A DNA stretch of 64,000 nucleotides from Salipaludibacillus neizhouensis (GTDB taxonomy: Bacteria; Bacillota; Bacilli; Bacillales; Salisediminibacteriaceae), in assembly GCF_002886185.1 (NCBI RefSeq), contig NZ_KZ614146.1:3011924-3075923 (forward strand), in the 5' to 3' direction. How positions within the stretch are numbered: position 1 is the first letter of the stretch; each line of letters opens with the position of its first letter. The translations under genes were made by a program, and so were the position numbers. The notes below the pieces were generated by a model. That model saw only the letters and a list, made by a program, of their open reading frames with translations. It ran no database searches and had not been told where the DNA came from. Of the stretch, positions 61,133 through 64,000 are shown piece by piece.

Positions 61133-63160
61133 TTAATCCTCAAGAACGATTGTCTCAAATAAATCAAGTTCTCCTAGACTGAATGATACTTGACCGTCGT
61201 TGTAAACGAATGGGATGTCCCCGGAACGTCGCAGGGCATGGACGCGAGACGGTTCACGTTCTGCCTTCAAACTGAAATGTATATTCCGAATTGGCAGCGG
61301 TTCATGAAATGCCGTTCCGAGCTGACCAGATACGTTTACAGCGCTTACCAAGCGACGTGAACTACCTCGTGCTTCGTGGAGCGATATTTCAACTAGTGGA
61401 GAAGCCGTTACCTCCAACTGTTCACGGTGACCAAGCACATCTCGGAGCTTGGCCAGAAACACGCGGGCATGACCGTGATTGCTCATTTTTTCATAGTGAG
61501 CTCCAAGACCCCAAGGAATATAGGCGGTCTCCCCTTTTCCGTAACGATTGAAAATCAATCCCGGAGTATCAGTCTCCTCGGTGATATAACACTTTTCCGG
61601 CGGCCCAAACATACAGGAAGGAATTAAACCAAGAAAACCTTTTGCGTCATCCTCCAACTTACACTCCAAAGCATCTCCATTAAGGTACACAAGATCGAGC
61701 GATTCAAAGCCGTTCATCTTGGATTTATCCCCTTCTCTAATACGATAATAGGCACCCTGAGTCTTTGGTTTATGGGTGAAATCCTTCACCCCCAGGCTCT
61801 TTAAGCGTACCTGTCCCAGAGGACGGCCTTTCTTATCGGAGGTAGATGTCATACCAGTAACGAGCAGTTTTCCTCCCTGTTCAACATATCGATCAACGGT
61901 AGCCACCGCCACATCGCTCATATTTTTAAGGTCAGCTAGAATTATCAGCTTGTAACGCTGAAGTTTCTCGAAAGCCTCTGGTGATTCTAACACACTTTCA
62001 TTTAATAAATTGTATTGTATGTGGTTCTCGCTTAGCATCCTCACGATTCCATTAAATTCCTTTTTACTGTCAGGCCTTTTGGTGTCTGGTGCAACCAGGC
62101 AAACCTCAGCCAACGATTGAAAGTTCGTATAATAGTGCTCATGTTCTTTATGAAAACGGTAAATATCTTTCACCAAATCAAAGCAAAGTCTATCGTCCTG
62201 ATTGACGAGGGTACCGATCACGTAATAATCGAGCCAGCCACCGTTCACAAGATTTTGTACTAGTCGCAATGCAGTCAAATGAGGGGAAACTGCCGAATGA
62301 CGCATGGCAAAATCAACGAAATGAACTGCTGCATTGCTCACAGCCATCCCCTCCCAGGATCCTGTTACCGTTCGTACATTTTCAGTAGCTGAGTAGTTAC
62401 ATTCCGGTAAGGGGAAGTACATACACGAACCGGACTCTTTACGGTAGATATCGGCGTTAGTGTGGGTATAATTACTTATAGCGATATTGGGGTTGATGTT
62501 CTTAACCAGAGTCACTCGTCGATCAAAAAGTTCTTTTACTGTTTCGATGCAGAACTGTGCATAGTCACGGAATACTGGGTCATTCGGATCTGCCTTTAAT
62601 GGCAACCGATCGTGGCCGGCAAACTCCGTAAATCGTCTCAAGCAGTTATCGCATTGGCAAATCCCGTGAAAATTGTAGCTGTAGTCCATAGTTACATAAC
62701 CAATCATATTAAAAAATACGCCATCTACAGGGTATTTCTCAACCACTTCCTTCAATATTTTTAATGAATATTCTTGTTGGTAATACCCATTGATGCAGGT
62801 ATGAACTTGACCATTGTAATTGACGATATTCCCTTCGGCGCTGCGATACAACCAATCCGGATTGGATAGAGCATGCACCTCGTTTAACCGGCTGAAGTCG
62901 AAGCGGGCTATAAACTTCATCCCTTTCTCGTGTGCGCGTTCTATCACCTTACCAGTAAAATCGTCCTTCAAGAATGGATTTACATAATGATATTTAAGTT
63001 CTGATGGGTAATTAGCCGCAATTCCTCCGACGTTAAACAGCAGTGCGTTTGCGGAAAATTTCTCGAGACTCTGCATGTACGTATCGACATCAAGCGTTGC
63101 ATCAATCTCTCTTAAATTTGTCTGAATTAGACGCATCGGTTTCTCTTGCCACCAAACCAT
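61133..63160 (-). CDS. Putative glycoside hydrolase, GHL6-like, paralog B
   Basis: The 675-residue protein matches the product of 47464-49449 throughout: 'MRLIQTNLREIDATLDVDTY', 'FIARFDFSRLN', 'NPDWLYRSAEGNIVNYNG', 'HTCINGYYQQEYSLKIL', 'DGVFFNMIGY' and the Cys cluster 'GICQCDNCLRRF'. The middle again resembles a GH42 trimerisation domain ('EQGGKLLVTGMTSTSDKKGR'). No export signal is present. The ATG at 63160 has GAGGAGGAATT ahead; a 25-codon upstream extension lacks a site. Its DNA is more GC-rich than most of the window. It probably hydrolyses a related oligosaccharide to paralog A; activity is untested from sequence. Confidence 0.72.
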   Translation of the reverse strand: MVWWQEKPMRLIQTNLREIDATLDVDTYMQSLEKFSANALLFNVGGIAANYPSELKYHYVNPFLKDDFTGKVIERAHEKGMKFIARFDFSRLNEVHALSNPDWLYRSAEGNIVNYNGQVHTCINGYYQQEYSLKILKEVVEKYPVDGVFFNMIGYVTMDYSYNFHGICQCDNCLRRFTEFAGHDRLPLKADPNDPVFRDYAQFCIETVKELFDRRVTLVKNINPNIAISNYTHTNADIYRKESGSCMYFPLPECNYSATENVRTVTGSWEGMAVSNAAVHFVDFAMRHSAVSPHLTALRLVQNLVNGGWLDYYVIGTLVNQDDRLCFDLVKDIYRFHKEHEHYYTNFQSLAEVCLVAPDTKRPDSKKEFNGIVRMLSENHIQYNLLNESVLESPEAFEKLQRYKLIILADLKNMSDVAVATVDRYVEQGGKLLVTGMTSTSDKKGRPLGQVRLKSLGVKDFTHKPKTQGAYYRIREGDKSKMNGFESLDLVYLNGDALECKLEDDAKGFLGLIPSCMFGPPEKCYITEETDTPGLIFNRYGKGETAYIPWGLGAHYEKMSNHGHARVFLAKLRDVLGHREQLEVTASPLVEISLHEARGSSRRLVSAVNVSGQLGTAFHEPLPIRNIHFSLKAEREPSRVHALRRSGDIPFVYNDGQVSFSLGELDLFETIVLED

Positions 63161-63637
63161 AATTAATTCCTCCTCTAAAATTAACTTTAGACCCGAGCCT
63201 CCACAAATCATTAAAACCGCTTTACTGTTAATCATATCGATTTGTTCAATGAGCGACTAACAGTTTGACGACTTTTTGAATACCGTTTTGGCGATTCATT
63301 ACTTTTTCTTAGGCAACATGCATAAATTCTTTTCAACACTTAATAATTATAACTTTTAAATTCCAATCATTATGGTATTATAGTTCTTTTTTTTGTATAA
63401 ACAATTAAAAAAACATTCTCTAATAGGAGGTGGTTTAAGATTGGGGAATAACTTCATTTTTAAAATATGTTTAATCTCGCAACAGAAATCATTGCGAAAA
63501 GCATTAGAACTGGAGCTAAATTTAGAAGAATCTTATGGAGTTTGCTTATGTAAAAATGGAAAGAAAACGATTGAACAGATGGGGAAATAGGAAGTTCCAA
63601 AATCACTAAGTACGAAAAAATCAATCAGAACTACTAA

Positions 63638-63705
63638 TCATTTTTCCAACAAAACTGGTGCCAAGTTTGGTGCCCATTTCAAAAAAATTGTTGATACTGC
63701 GTAAT
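63638..63705 (+). pseudogene. Possible integrase C-terminal end
   Basis: The plus strand encodes 'NHFSNKTGAKFGAHFKKIVD' followed by TA and a stop. Short 'TGxKxGxxF' tails close many phage integrases, and it lies 65 bases before a tRNA 3' half, but the match is too short to be sure. Confidence 0.3.
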
Positions 63706-63771
63706 ATTCTATATCACATAAACCTTATTAAATAGCACGTTACAGAACTTAATGGTACTACAAAATACTTA

Positions 63772-63842
63772 CCACCAAGAACTTCAAAACCGCTTGGGAG
63801 GCGCGTGCCGTCTCCGGTAGGTTCGATTCCTACACAGTCCCG
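63772..63842 (+). tRNA. Selenocysteine tRNA 3' half (selC-like, 5' half missing)
   Basis: The sequence includes an anticodon loop CTTCAAA (anticodon TCA), then ACCGC. A long, partly paired variable arm (GGAGGC...GTCTCC) follows, then a perfect T-arm GTAGG-TTCGATT-CCTAC, an 8-base acceptor strand ACAGTCCC and GCCA. The long variable arm, TCA anticodon and 8-base acceptor are features of tRNA-Sec. The complementary 5' acceptor (GGGACTGT) and anticodon stem (GCGGT) are absent upstream, so the gene is cut at the anticodon loop. Confidence 0.7.
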
Positions 63843-63857
63843 CCAAAAATGCCTATA

Positions 63858-63877
63858 TATCAAGTGTTCGCTTGATA
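63858..63877. other. Short perfect hairpin downstream of the tRNA half
   Basis: TATCAAG-TGTTCG-CTTGATA forms a 7-bp stem 15 bases after the tRNA end. It may help terminate or process the original transcript. Beyond it, to 64000, I see no gene. The unit CACGGTCT/AGACCGTG (63909-63960) is another inverted repeat there. Confidence 0.4.
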
Positions 63878-64000
63878 ACTCATACAAATATCTTAATGGA
63901 TATACCTCCACGGTCTTCTGGGCTAAAAAGAGGAAACCGTTGCAGACCGTTTAGACCGTGAGGAACAATTACTTGTAGTCGCCTATTAAAATTATAGGGG

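Noticed and set aside
63393-63590. 65-codon plus-strand frame behind AGGAGGTGG-like sequence
   Set aside because: The AGGAGGTGG motif lies inside the frame rather than ahead of its ATG, and the product resembles no family I know; left unannotated.

Overview
The window looks like a low-GC, Gram-positive, spore-former-type chromosome, most likely Bacillaceae and possibly an alkaliphile. The reasons are strong GGAGG ribosome sites, frequent TTG/GTG starts, lipoprotein-type binding proteins (one with an Asn/Gln/Asp/Glu-rich linker), CcpA-type cre sites, and Bacillus-style YesM/YesN, DctB-DctS-DctR, PckA and PRD-regulator families. Almost every intact gene is on the minus strand. The identification rests on protein motifs read by eye; no database search was possible.

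Layout. 1-384: start of phoU (cut by the window edge). 551-14687: a mannoside utilisation regulon with a GH38-like/DUF5054 hydrolase, LacI regulator, PHP phosphoesterase, MalFG-type ABC importer with lipoprotein, ROK kinase, large mannose-6-phosphate isomerase, sugar isomerase, an unrecognised 446-residue protein and an aldo/keto reductase. Three copies of one palindrome (TTAAACCGGTTTAA core) in front of its two transcription units tie it to a single LacI-type repressor. 15534-24542: a hydroxy-dicarboxylate block (tartrate/D-malate-type dehydrogenase, TAXI-TRAP transporter, DctP-type binding protein, CitA/CitB-type two-component system, nitronate monooxygenase family enzyme). 24569-28110: pckA among gene remnants (DASS transporter, nucleotidyltransferase tail, frameshifted GAPDH tail, integrase tail, tRNA 3' half). 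28397-30382: GH42 beta-galactosidase. 30757-37775: fructose-family PTS with PRD regulator, allulose-6-phosphate epimerase-like enzyme and transketolase. 37796-39301: decayed insertion sequence DNA.

39302-63160 is a plant-polysaccharide/uronate block: AraC regulator, cytoplasmic pectinesterase, solute-binding lipoprotein, glycerate kinase, tartronate-semialdehyde reductase, two paralogous GHL6-like putative glycosidases, an Lpl-type ABC importer with its YesM/YesN-type two-component system, and a hydroxyacid dehydrogenase. It is interrupted by fragments of dus, SDR, AraC, IS256, integrase, CBO0543-like and GarR-like genes. Composition becomes clearly more GC-rich from about 59.5 to 63.2 kb, suggesting acquisition. 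Near the right edge lies the 3' half of a selenocysteine tRNA without its 5' half, the usual scar of tRNA-targeted integration.

The carbon routes converge on central metabolism: mannosides to fructose-6-phosphate, allulose- or pentulose-phosphate through AlsE/Tkt, D-malate or tartrate to pyruvate/oxaloacetate-type products with PckA nearby, and tartronate semialdehyde to glycerate and phosphoglycerate. At least five cre-like sites suggest common catabolite control.
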